Source: an uncultured Bacteroidia bacterium (GTDB lineage: Bacteria; Bacteroidota; Bacteroidia; Bacteroidales; UBA932). From it: a stretch of 34,074 bases of DNA. Shown here in pieces: positions 21,794-29,771 of this stretch. The stretch covers positions 1 to 34,074 of the forward strand of contig CACYHF010000015.1 in the NCBI GenBank assembly GCA_902774155.1, in the 5' to 3' direction. The notes beneath the pieces were generated by a model that was not told the origin of the DNA, ran no database searches, and worked only from the letters and a program-made list of their open reading frames with translations. The position numbers were made by a program, and so were the translations under genes. Every line of letters begins with the position of its first letter. Within the stretch, counting starts at the first letter, position 1.

Positions 21794-24154
21794 ATGCAAA
21801 TACTTAAATTCGGCGGCACTTCGGTTGCCAACGCAGATGCCATGCTGCAAACCCTGGGGATTGTCCAAAAAGCCCTGGAGGCCGACCGCACCGTAGTGGT
21901 GAGTTCCGCCATCAGCGGTTGCACCGATGGGTTCATCGAACTGGCCCGCCAGGCCGCCGCAGGAAATCAAGACTATCTGGAACAGCTGGAGCACTGGCAG
22001 GGACGCCACCGGAACATCATAGAAAAGCTGCTGCCGGAGGGATATCGGAACAAGACCCAGGAAGCTGTGGATGCACTCTTCAACCAGCTTTCCAGCATCC
22101 TGCGGGGCATTTTCCTGCTGGGAGAACTACCCGCTACCAGCCTGGCCGCCGTGGAAAGTTTCGGCGAACTGCTTTCCACCCGCATCCTCACCGACGCCTT
22201 CCTTTCGCAGGGCATTGCCTGCCGATGGCTGGACGCCCGCACACTTATCCGCGTACGGGATGGCATTGTGGATACGGCTGAAACTTATCGCCGGATGCAG
22301 GAAGCCGTGGAGCAGCACAGCCGGGCCGAACTGTTCGTAGTGCCGGGGTTCATCGCCCAAGACCAGGACGGCAGGCCCGCCACCCTGGGTCGCGGCGGCT
22401 CCGACTACACGGCGGCCCTGTTCGCCGTGGGCATCCACGCCCGACGGGTAGAAATCTGGACCGACGTGCCCGGTATTATGACCGCGCATCCCGAGGTGGT
22501 TCCTACAGCACGTCCCATCCCGCATATCTCCTATCGGGCGGCACAGGAGCTGTCCCACTTCGGCGCCAAAGTGATTTATCCGCCCACCATCCAACCCGTT
22601 GTGGCCGAGGGTATTCCCATTTATGTGAAAGACACCTTCCACCCCGACGAACCGGGCACGCTGGTGGAGAAAAACCCGCCCCGTTCCCAGGACGGCGTGA
22701 TCGGCATCGCCCATTCCGACGGCATTTCGCTCATTTCGCTGGAAGGCAGCGGTATGGTGGGTGTTCCCGGCTTCAGTTCGCGCCTGTTCGACGCCCTGTC
22801 CCACGCCGGCATCAACATTATTCTCATCACGCAGGCTTCCTCCGTCCATTCGATGTGCATCGCCATTTCCACGGCCGATGCCGAAAAAGCCCGCCGTGCG
22901 GCCGATGCCTGCTTCGCCTATGAGATTTCCCTGGGGAAGCTGAATCCGCTGCGGGTGGAGAGAGGCTTTTCCATCGTTTGCGTCATCGGCGACGACATCC
23001 TGGGGCACAGCGGGGCCACCGGCCAGATGCTGGCCGCCCTGGGACACCACAGCATCCCCGTACGCGCCACCGCCCAGGGTTCCTCGGAGCGTAATATCTC
23101 CGTGATTGTACCCAGCGACCGCGCCCACGAGGCCATCCGGGCCATCCACCACGAATTCTTCGACCGCTTCACCACCCAGGTCATTCCCTTGTTCATCGCC
23201 GGATACGGGCGCGTGGGAAAGGCCCTGGTACAGATGCTGCGGGACAACGCAGCCGCCATCGCCAAGCGTTCCGGCAAGGAACTGCGCGTGTGCGGCCTGG
23301 CCAGGAGCACACGCTACATCATTGATACGGAAGGAATTGACCTGCAGCACGCCGGGGAATTGTTGGAGGCCGGCCAGACGGACTCGTACATCGACGCCCT
23401 CTGTTCCCTGTCGTTGGAAAATGCCCTCTTCATCGACTGCACCGCCAACGAGGAAATCGGCTTCCGTTATCCCGACCTTTTCCACAGCGGCTACAGCGTG
23501 GTGGCCTGCAACAAAATTCCCTTCTCCGGCACTTACGCGCAGTTCCGCAACCTGCAGGCCGATGCCCACAAGGCCGGCGTTTCCCTGCGCTATGAGACCA
23601 CCGCCGGCGCCGCGCTGCCGGTCCTGGTAACCCTGGACCGCGTGGTCCAGAGCGGCGACACCCTGGTGCGGATGGACGCCGTGCTCTCCGGCACACTGAA
23701 TTACCTGCTGGACAATTACAGGGGAACTGGCTGGGAGGACCTGGTAGAAGACGCCCGCCTGAAAGGCTATACGGAACCGGACCCGAACATCGATTTAAGC
23801 GGCAAGGATGTCTTGCGTAAGATCCTGATCCTTAGCCGCCAGGCCGGTATTCCGCTGGAAGCCACGCAGGTAACGCTGGAGCCCATTCCGGCCGATATCG
23901 ACCGGCGTTACGCCGCAGCGGCGGCCGCCGGACGCAAACTCCGTTATGTAGCCTCCGTAGATGCCGCAGGGCACGCCGTAGTGGGATTGCAGGAAGTGGG
24001 ACCGGACAGTCCGCTGTACGGACTCCGCGGCACGGACAATGCCATTCTCATTACCACCGGAGACTACCCCTCCCCGATGCTCATACAAGGAGCCGGGGCC
24101 GGTACCCGGCAAACTGCCGGCGGCCTCCTGAATGACATTATGCTAAGCCTGTGA
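21794..24154 (+). CDS. thrA: Bifunctional aspartokinase / homoserine dehydrogenase
   Basis: The 786-residue fusion catalyses the first and third steps of the aspartate pathway. The kinase part begins MQILKFGGTSVANADAM and contains GRGGSDYTAALFA and EIWTDVPGIMTA. Regulatory ACT-like repeats follow (about 305-460, with SIVCVIGDDILGHSGATGQM). The dehydrogenase part starts near residue 465, with the NAD(P)-binding loop GYGRVG at 470-475, then VVACNKIPF, LSGTLNYLLDNYRGTGWEDL and YTEPDPNIDLSGKDVLRK. Full length for the family. ACT domains imply feedback control by threonine or a related amino acid. Placed after metY-metX, it feeds homoserine to MetX; thrB and thrC are not in the window. It ends one base before the convergent phosphorylase gene. 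Confidence 0.96.
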   Translation: MQILKFGGTSVANADAMLQTLGIVQKALEADRTVVVSSAISGCTDGFIELARQAAAGNQDYLEQLEHWQGRHRNIIEKLLPEGYRNKTQEAVDALFNQLSSILRGIFLLGELPATSLAAVESFGELLSTRILTDAFLSQGIACRWLDARTLIRVRDGIVDTAETYRRMQEAVEQHSRAELFVVPGFIAQDQDGRPATLGRGGSDYTAALFAVGIHARRVEIWTDVPGIMTAHPEVVPTARPIPHISYRAAQELSHFGAKVIYPPTIQPVVAEGIPIYVKDTFHPDEPGTLVEKNPPRSQDGVIGIAHSDGISLISLEGSGMVGVPGFSSRLFDALSHAGINIILITQASSVHSMCIAISTADAEKARRAADACFAYEISLGKLNPLRVERGFSIVCVIGDDILGHSGATGQMLAALGHHSIPVRATAQGSSERNISVIVPSDRAHEAIRAIHHEFFDRFTTQVIPLFIAGYGRVGKALVQMLRDNAAAIAKRSGKELRVCGLARSTRYIIDTEGIDLQHAGELLEAGQTDSYIDALCSLSLENALFIDCTANEEIGFRYPDLFHSGYSVVACNKIPFSGTYAQFRNLQADAHKAGVSLRYETTAGAALPVLVTLDRVVQSGDTLVRMDAVLSGTLNYLLDNYRGTGWEDLVEDARLKGYTEPDPNIDLSGKDVLRKILILSRQAGIPLEATQVTLEPIPADIDRRYAAAAAAGRKLRYVASVDAAGHAVVGLQEVGPDSPLYGLRGTDNAILITTGDYPSPMLIQGAGAGTRQTAGGLLNDIMLSL

Positions 24155-24155
24155 T

Positions 24156-25040
24156 TTAGAGCGTAGAAATCCGATCCAGACAGAGTTCTATGAGTTTGTG
24201 GATGGCGGGCTTGTAGTCCGGATTGGAGCTCTTGAGGTAGCGGTTGGCAATGATGCAGCACACGGTGGAGGCATTGTGTCCCAGCAGGGTGGCCAGGCCG
24301 GCCAGCGGGGCACTCTCCATCTCGAAATTGGTGATGCGATAGTCCTGACCATCGGCCGAGAAGCGGAAACTCTCTACGTCTTCCAGCATATTGGGCATAG
24401 CCAGCGGCAGACGGACGATGCGGCCCTGAGGCCCGTAGAATCCGGGTGCCGAAATGGTTACGCCCTTGAGGGTGACATCCTTCATCACGTCGATGATCTT
24501 ATTGGATGCCTTCACGAAGTACGGAGAAGGCAGGTAGGGATTCCAGTTCATATGCTTTTTGAAAGCTTCCTCTACCTCCGAGTTGGTCACTTTATCACGG
24601 TTGGCATACCAGTTCATCACCCCGTCGAAGCCTACGCTCATATGGGCCAGCACGTAACTGCCCAGCGGAATATCTGCGTGAAGGGCGCCGGACGTGCCGA
24701 TGCGCAGGATGTTCAGGCTCTTGTGCTCCGGCTTCAGTTCGCGGGTTTCGAAATCCACATTGGCCAGGGCATCCAGTTCCGTCATCACGATATCGATATT
24801 GTCCGGGCCGATTCCGTGGGAGATGACCGTGATGCGCTTCCCGTTGTATTTGCCCGTGGTGGAAACGAATTCACGGGAGGCGTGCTGGAACTCAATGTCT
24901 GTGAGATACTCGGCGATGATCATCACGCGGCCAGGGTCTCCCACCATAATGACATTGTCGGCCAGTTCCTCGGGCCGGAGGTGAATGTGGAATACGGAGC
25001 CGTCGCTGTTGATAATGAGTTCGGATTCTGGAATTCTCAT
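24156..25040 (-). CDS. Nucleoside phosphorylase (uridine phosphorylase-like)
   Basis: This 294-residue cytoplasmic enzyme of the PNP/UDP phosphorylase superfamily cleaves nucleosides with phosphate to a base and ribose-1-phosphate. Visible blocks are VIMVGDPGRVMIIAEYL (phosphate loop), VISHGIGPDNIDIVMTEL, LRIGTSGALHADIPLGSYVL and TNFEMESAPLAGLATLLG, where the E-M-E-S segment contacts the ribose. Uridine is the likeliest substrate, but the base specificity is not certain. The ATG at 25040 is chosen because the preceding in-frame sequence has a promoter (25064-25071) and no coding character. Divergent from the C69 peptidase gene. Confidence 0.88.
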   Translation of the reverse strand: MRIPESELIINSDGSVFHIHLRPEELADNVIMVGDPGRVMIIAEYLTDIEFQHASREFVSTTGKYNGKRITVISHGIGPDNIDIVMTELDALANVDFETRELKPEHKSLNILRIGTSGALHADIPLGSYVLAHMSVGFDGVMNWYANRDKVTNSEVEEAFKKHMNWNPYLPSPYFVKASNKIIDVMKDVTLKGVTISAPGFYGPQGRIVRLPLAMPNMLEDVESFRFSADGQDYRITNFEMESAPLAGLATLLGHNASTVCCIIANRYLKSSNPDYKPAIHKLIELCLDRISTL

Positions 25041-25063
25041 AATGCTTCTGTACTTGTGAAATA

Positions 25064-25071
25064 CAAAATTA
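25064..25071 (-). promoter_or_regulatory. Promoter TAATTTTG for the nucleoside phosphorylase
   Basis: The reverse strand reads TAATTTTG 23 bases before the ATG at 25040. Confidence 0.65.
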
Positions 25072-25086
25072 ACGAAACCGCGCGAA

Positions 25087-25105
25087 AAATGCAAATCTTG
25101 CATTT
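25087..25105. promoter_or_regulatory. 8-bp inverted repeat between divergent promoters, possible operator
   Basis: AAATGCAA and TTGCATTT are perfect arms around ATC. The site lies 15 bases upstream of TATCTTTG (C69 gene) and 15 bases upstream of the phosphorylase motif on the other strand, so a bound protein could act on both genes. The binding factor is unknown. Confidence 0.45.
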
Positions 25106-25120
25106 GTGGATAAGATTTTC

Positions 25121-25128
25121 TATCTTTG
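25121..25128 (+). promoter_or_regulatory. Promoter TATCTTTG for the C69-BASS-S46 set, leaderless
   Basis: TATCTTTG ends three bases before the first ATG (25132) of ATGATG. Transcription probably starts at or within this pair. Confidence 0.7.
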
Positions 25129-25131
25129 AGC

Positions 25132-26814
25132 ATGATGAAACGGATTCTAACCGCGGCCTTTGCCGCCGCCCTGCTCCTGGCATCGAGCAGCCATTCTGAT
25201 GCCTGCACCAACCTTATCGTAGGAAAGAAAGCTTCCGTAGACGGAAGCGTCATCTGCACGTACAACTGCGACAGCTTCGGCTTCATATCGCCCCTGAGTT
25301 ACAGCCCGGCCGGCGCGCACGAACCCGGGGAAATGATTGCCATCCGGGACCGTCACGCCCCCGACGGCGTGCATTACATTGCCCAGGTGCCCTATACTTA
25401 TGCCGTTACGGGCCTGATGAACGAGAAACAGGTCTCCATCGTGGAAACCACCTGGAGCGGACGTCCGGAACTTCGGAATCCGGAAGGCTATCTGGAATAT
25501 TTCTCCATGATGCAGCTGGCCCTGCAGCGCAGTGCCACGGCCCGCGAAGCCATTGCCGTGATGCATAACCTGGTGCAGGAATACGGCTACAACGCCACCG
25601 GCGAGTCCTTCGCCGTCTGTGACAAGGACGAAGCCTGGATTATGGAACTCATCGGCAAGGGTCCCGGCCGCAAGGGCGCCGTGTGGGTAGCCCTCCGCGT
25701 CCCCGACGACTGCATCACCGCCTATGCCAACACCAGCCGCATCCGCCAGTTCCCGCAGGCCAAGAAAGTGGACAAGAAGCTGGGCTTTTATGTCACTGCC
25801 GACGGCAACTGTATGTACAGCGCCGATGTCATCTCTTTCGCCAAGGAAATGGGCTACTACGAAGGTCCGGACGCGGATTTCAGCTTCCGCGAAGCCTACG
25901 GCAACCTGACCGTCAACTCCATCCGCTCCTGCGACGCCCGCGTCTGGAGCTTCTTCCGCCACCACTACAATACGGAGGAAATGGACGCCTACCTCCCCTA
26001 CCTCAACGGAGACAGTTCGGTGCACGACAGCCTGCCCCTGTGGATCAAGCCCGACAAACTGGTGAGCTACCGCGATATCCAGAACGATATGCGCGACCAT
26101 TATGAAGGAACTGCCCTGGATATGACGGCCGATATGAGCGCCGGCCCCTGGGCATCTCCCTACCGCAACCAGATTGTGAGCTTCAAGAGCGCCGACGGAA
26201 CCGATATGTTCCGCGAACGTCCCATCGGCTGTCAGCAAAGCGCCATGACCATGGTCTGCCGCATGCGCAGCTGGCTGCCGGACGCCGTAGGCGGCATCAC
26301 CTATTTCAATATGGACGATGCCACTATGGTGGCCTACGTACCCGTGTACTGCGGCATTAACCGCATCCCGGGCCCGTTCCGCCAGGAGAACAACCGCATC
26401 ACCGAATTCTCCTTTGAGAGCGCCTTCTGGATGAACAACTGGGTGGCCAATATGGTATACCCGCGCTGGAGCGCCATGTATCCGGACCTGCTGGAAGCCC
26501 AGAAAGGCCTGGAAGACTACTACGAAGCCCAGCAGGACGCCGTAGATGCCAAGGCCCAGGAACTCACCGCCGGAGAACGGGCCCAGTACCTGACCGCCAC
26601 CACCATCGCCTATACGGACCAGATGATGAAGCGCTGGGATAAACTGGCCAAGTTCCTGATTGTGAAGCACAATGACCAAGTGATGCGGCCCAGCAAAGAC
26701 GGCGAGATCGTCCCTGGCCGGCACACTTCCCCGGCCTATGCCCCGGCCTTCATCGAAGCCATCAAGGATCAGACCGGCAACCGGTACGTGCGTCCTTACG
26801 CCATTAAGAAGTAA
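25132..26814 (+). CDS. C69-family secreted dipeptidase
   Basis: The 560-residue protein has a signal peptide (MMKRILTAAFAAALLLASSS) followed by Cys25 in DACTNLIVGKKASVDGSV. This Cys is the N-terminal nucleophile expected after processing in the C69 (PepD-like, Ntn-hydrolase) family. Further family blocks are TYAVTGLMNEKQVSIVETTW, GESFAVCDKDEAWIMELIGK and EIVPGRHTSPAYAPAF. The enzyme is probably periplasmic or on the surface and cleaves dipeptides. ATG 25135 is an equally possible start. It leads a forward set with a transporter six bases downstream and an S46 peptidase after that. Confidence 0.88.
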   Translation: MMKRILTAAFAAALLLASSSHSDACTNLIVGKKASVDGSVICTYNCDSFGFISPLSYSPAGAHEPGEMIAIRDRHAPDGVHYIAQVPYTYAVTGLMNEKQVSIVETTWSGRPELRNPEGYLEYFSMMQLALQRSATAREAIAVMHNLVQEYGYNATGESFAVCDKDEAWIMELIGKGPGRKGAVWVALRVPDDCITAYANTSRIRQFPQAKKVDKKLGFYVTADGNCMYSADVISFAKEMGYYEGPDADFSFREAYGNLTVNSIRSCDARVWSFFRHHYNTEEMDAYLPYLNGDSSVHDSLPLWIKPDKLVSYRDIQNDMRDHYEGTALDMTADMSAGPWASPYRNQIVSFKSADGTDMFRERPIGCQQSAMTMVCRMRSWLPDAVGGITYFNMDDATMVAYVPVYCGINRIPGPFRQENNRITEFSFESAFWMNNWVANMVYPRWSAMYPDLLEAQKGLEDYYEAQQDAVDAKAQELTAGERAQYLTATTIAYTDQMMKRWDKLAKFLIVKHNDQVMRPSKDGEIVPGRHTSPAYAPAFIEAIKDQTGNRYVRPYAIKK

Positions 26815-26820
26815 GCCTTC

Positions 26821-27678
26821 ATGAACACCATCTGGATTGTACTGCCCATCCTGACAGTCCTGATGTTCGACCTGGGACTCACGCTCAGGCCCAAGGATTT
26901 TTATTGGGTCCTTACCCGCCCCAAGGCCTTTATCGTGGCCCTCACCGGACAGTTGGTCCTGCTGCCCATTATCGCTATCGGCATCGGCTATCTGTTCCAT
27001 CTTCCGCCTGTATTCTTCATCGGCCTGGTGCTGATTGCCTGCTGTCCGGGTGGTAGTTCGTCCAACATCTTTTCCAAGCTGGCCGGCGGTGACGTAGCCC
27101 TTTCCGTCACGCTCACCGCCCTCACCAGCCTGATTACCCTGGTCACCTTGCCTCTGATTATGGGCTGGATTTCCGCTTCGGCCGGAGCCGAAGCCGGCAT
27201 TCACCTGCCGGTGGGGAACCTCCTCAAGCAGAACCTTCTGCTTATGCTTCTGCCCGTTGTCCTGGGCATCGTCGTGAACTACTGCTGGCCCAACGCCGCC
27301 ACCCGCATAGACCGTGTTCTTTCCAAGGCCGCTTTCCCGGCCCTGATGCTGCTGGTGACCGTTTTCTTCCTCCAGCATTACAAGACCATCTTCGCCCATA
27401 TCGGCACCCTGGGCCTGTGCGTAACCCTGCTCATCCTTGTGGCCATCGCCTGCGCCGCCCTCCTGTCCCGCCTGCTGAAAAACAGCGTCCGGGAACGCCG
27501 GACCATCCTCATCGAGGTGGGGATGCAAAACGCAGCCCAGGCCATTGCCGTAGCCTCCAGCCCGCTGGTGTTCAACAACCAGGAAATGGCCATCCCCGCC
27601 ATCCTGTATTCGCTTATGATGAACGTGGTGTTGCTCACCTATGTAGCCCTGTGCAAAAAGAAACCCCTAAAACAGTAA
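26821..27678 (+). CDS. BASS-family (bile acid:sodium symporter-like) transporter
   Basis: The 285-residue membrane protein has about nine or ten hydrophobic helices, from IWIVLPILTVLMFDLGLTL to ILYSLMMNVVLLTYVALCKK. The family core motif LVLIACCPGGSSSNIFSKLA and the second NNQEMAIPAILYS segment are present. Members move bile acids, pantothenate, pyruvate-like acids or other organic anions with sodium; the substrate here is unknown. Six bases after the C69 gene and 12 before the S46 gene, it is co-transcribed with two peptidases, which suggests uptake or export of a peptide-derived acid. That is inference. Confidence 0.87.
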   Translation: MNTIWIVLPILTVLMFDLGLTLRPKDFYWVLTRPKAFIVALTGQLVLLPIIAIGIGYLFHLPPVFFIGLVLIACCPGGSSSNIFSKLAGGDVALSVTLTALTSLITLVTLPLIMGWISASAGAEAGIHLPVGNLLKQNLLLMLLPVVLGIVVNYCWPNAATRIDRVLSKAAFPALMLLVTVFFLQHYKTIFAHIGTLGLCVTLLILVAIACAALLSRLLKNSVRERRTILIEVGMQNAAQAIAVASSPLVFNNQEMAIPAILYSLMMNVVLLTYVALCKKKPLKQ

Positions 27679-27690
27679 CCATACTCTGAA

Positions 27691-29658
27691 ATGATTAAGA
27701 AATACTCCCTCCTGGCTGCGCTTTTCCTCTGCGCGCTCCAGCCCCTCCGGGCCGATGAAGGTATGTGGCTTCCCGCCCTGATTTCCCAGCGCATCGGCGA
27801 CATGCAGGCCAAAGGCTTCCAACTCACCGCCGAAGACCTTTATAGCGTGAACCAGGCTTCGCTGAAAGACGCCGTGGTGCTCTTCGGCAGCGGCTGCACC
27901 GGCGAACTGGTGAGTGACCAGGGCCTCCTGTTCACCAACCACCACTGCGGCTACAGCTTCATCCAGCGGCATTCCTCCGTGGAACACGACTATCTGAAGG
28001 ACGGCTTCTGGGCTTTGACCCAGGCCGATGAACTCCCGAACCCGGGCCTCACCGTCCGTTTCCTGGAACGGATGGAGGATGTGACCGCCCTGGTGCTCAA
28101 AGGCTATAAGTCCAAGATGACGGAAGAGCAGCGGCAGGCGCTCATCAAAAAGAACGCCGACAAACTGAAGGAACAGGCCACGGCCGAAGGCAACGGCCTC
28201 AAGGCCAGCGTGGAAGCCCTGTACTACGGCAACCAGTACTTCCTCTTCGTGTTCCGCGAGTACCGCGACGTCCGCCTGGTGGGCGCTCCCCCGTCCTCCA
28301 TCGGCAAATTCGGCGGAGAAACGGACAACTGGATGTGGCCCCGCCACACCGGCGACTTCTCCATCTTCCGCATCTATGCCGGCCCCGACAACCTGCCGGC
28401 CGATTACAGCCCGGACAACGTGCCGTACACTCCCAAGAAATCCCTGAAAATCTCCCGCGCAGGCGTGAAGGATGGCGATTTCACCTTCGTGTATGGTTGC
28501 CCCGGCAGCACGCAGGAATATATTCATTCAGAGGCCGTCCGCTATATCCAGGATGTTTCCGATCCGGAGAAGATTGCCCTCCGCACCACCCGCCTGAACC
28601 TTATGAAGAAGTATATGGACCAGAGCCAGGCCGTACGCATCCAGTACTCCTCCAAGTACGCCTCCGTGGCCAACGCCTGGAAGAAATGGCAGGGTGAGGA
28701 AAAGGGTCTCCGGAAGAACAAAGTGGTGCCCGTGAAGCAGGACTATGAAGCCCGCTTCGAGGAATGGGCGCAAGGAACTCGCTTTGATGGTATTACGGGA
28801 CGGCTGGCACAGCTTTATGCCGCACGCAATCCCCTCTTCCGGGCCTACGAATACTACCGTGAGACGGTGCTCACCATCGAGCGGCTCCAGATGGCCCTGA
28901 ACCCCCGCTTCAACAAAAAGGACTACTACCAGCCCATCGACGAAGAAATCTTCGCGGCGATGATATCGGCCTTTGACAAGGCCCTGGACGACAGCTACAA
29001 GCCCGCCGCTTTCCTGGAACAGCGCGCCCGCTTCGCCTCCGTGGAGGAGTGGAGAGACGCCGTTTTTGCCGATGATGCCCTGGCCAAGGAACTAGCCGAA
29101 GCTCTGGATAAGTATTACGATGAGCAGCTGGCACCGCAGGTGAAGCAGCTCAACCAGGCCATCACCCTCACCTACCGGGACTATATGCAGGGCCAGATGG
29201 AATTCGAGAAGGACAAGACCTTCTACCCGGATGCCAACCTCACCTTACGCGTGGCTTACGGCCACGTGGAGGGTTATCGGCCGGCCGATGCCATCTGGTA
29301 TCAGCCCGTCTCCACCCTGCGCGGCATTATGGAGAAGGACAATCCGGAGATTTTTGACTACAACATTCCCCAGACGCTGCGGGACATCTATGCCGAAGGC
29401 GGCCACGAGAATCAGCCGGTATGCTTCCTGGCCACCAACCACACCACGGGCGGCAACTCCGGCAGCCCGGTGCTGAATGCCCAGGGCAACCTCATCGGCA
29501 TCAACTTCGACCGCGTATGGGAAGGCACCATGAGTGACCTGGTCTTCGACCCGGAAATCTGCCGCAACATCTCCCTGGACGTGCGCTACATCCTCTTTAT
29601 CATCAAGGAAATCGGCCATGCAGACTATCTATTCAACGAAATGACTTTCGTTGAATAA
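27691..29658 (+). CDS. S46-family dipeptidyl-peptidase, DPP11-like (Asp/Glu)
   Basis: The 655-residue periplasmic serine exopeptidase has a signal peptide MIKKYSLLAALFLCALQPLRA. The triad is readable: His84/85 in TNHHCGY, Asp222 in RHTGDFSIFRIY and Ser590 in GGNSGSPVL. Arg608 in INFDRVWEG lies 18 residues after Ser590, the same spacing as Ser655 and Arg673 of Porphyromonas gingivalis DPP11, where Arg673 selects acidic P1 residues (DPP7 has Gly). Cleavage of dipeptides with Asp or Glu at P1 is therefore predicted. The protein is somewhat shorter than the 700-720 residues usual for the family. It follows the BASS gene by 12 bases and ends before a strong terminator. Confidence 0.92.
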   Translation: MIKKYSLLAALFLCALQPLRADEGMWLPALISQRIGDMQAKGFQLTAEDLYSVNQASLKDAVVLFGSGCTGELVSDQGLLFTNHHCGYSFIQRHSSVEHDYLKDGFWALTQADELPNPGLTVRFLERMEDVTALVLKGYKSKMTEEQRQALIKKNADKLKEQATAEGNGLKASVEALYYGNQYFLFVFREYRDVRLVGAPPSSIGKFGGETDNWMWPRHTGDFSIFRIYAGPDNLPADYSPDNVPYTPKKSLKISRAGVKDGDFTFVYGCPGSTQEYIHSEAVRYIQDVSDPEKIALRTTRLNLMKKYMDQSQAVRIQYSSKYASVANAWKKWQGEEKGLRKNKVVPVKQDYEARFEEWAQGTRFDGITGRLAQLYAARNPLFRAYEYYRETVLTIERLQMALNPRFNKKDYYQPIDEEIFAAMISAFDKALDDSYKPAAFLEQRARFASVEEWRDAVFADDALAKELAEALDKYYDEQLAPQVKQLNQAITLTYRDYMQGQMEFEKDKTFYPDANLTLRVAYGHVEGYRPADAIWYQPVSTLRGIMEKDNPEIFDYNIPQTLRDIYAEGGHENQPVCFLATNHTTGGNSGSPVLNAQGNLIGINFDRVWEGTMSDLVFDPEICRNISLDVRYILFIIKEIGHADYLFNEMTFVE

Positions 29659-29699
29659 GGTGGCCGTGGAGATAACTCTCTCGCCTACAGTCACTTATG

Positions 29700-29735
29700 A
29701 AAAATCGATTACTCTGTTCAGGGTAATCGATTTTT
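29700..29735. terminator. Bidirectional terminator between S46 gene and pncB
   Basis: AAAAATCGATTAC (29700-29712) and GTAATCGATTTTT (29723-29735) are perfect 13-base arms with a 10-base loop, T-rich on both strands. A further 9-base pair, GCCGTGGAG (29663-29671) with CTCCACGGC (29764-29772), encloses it. Confidence 0.88.
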
Positions 29736-29771
29736 CGTTTATTTCTGATAATCAGGCACTTAGCTCCACGG

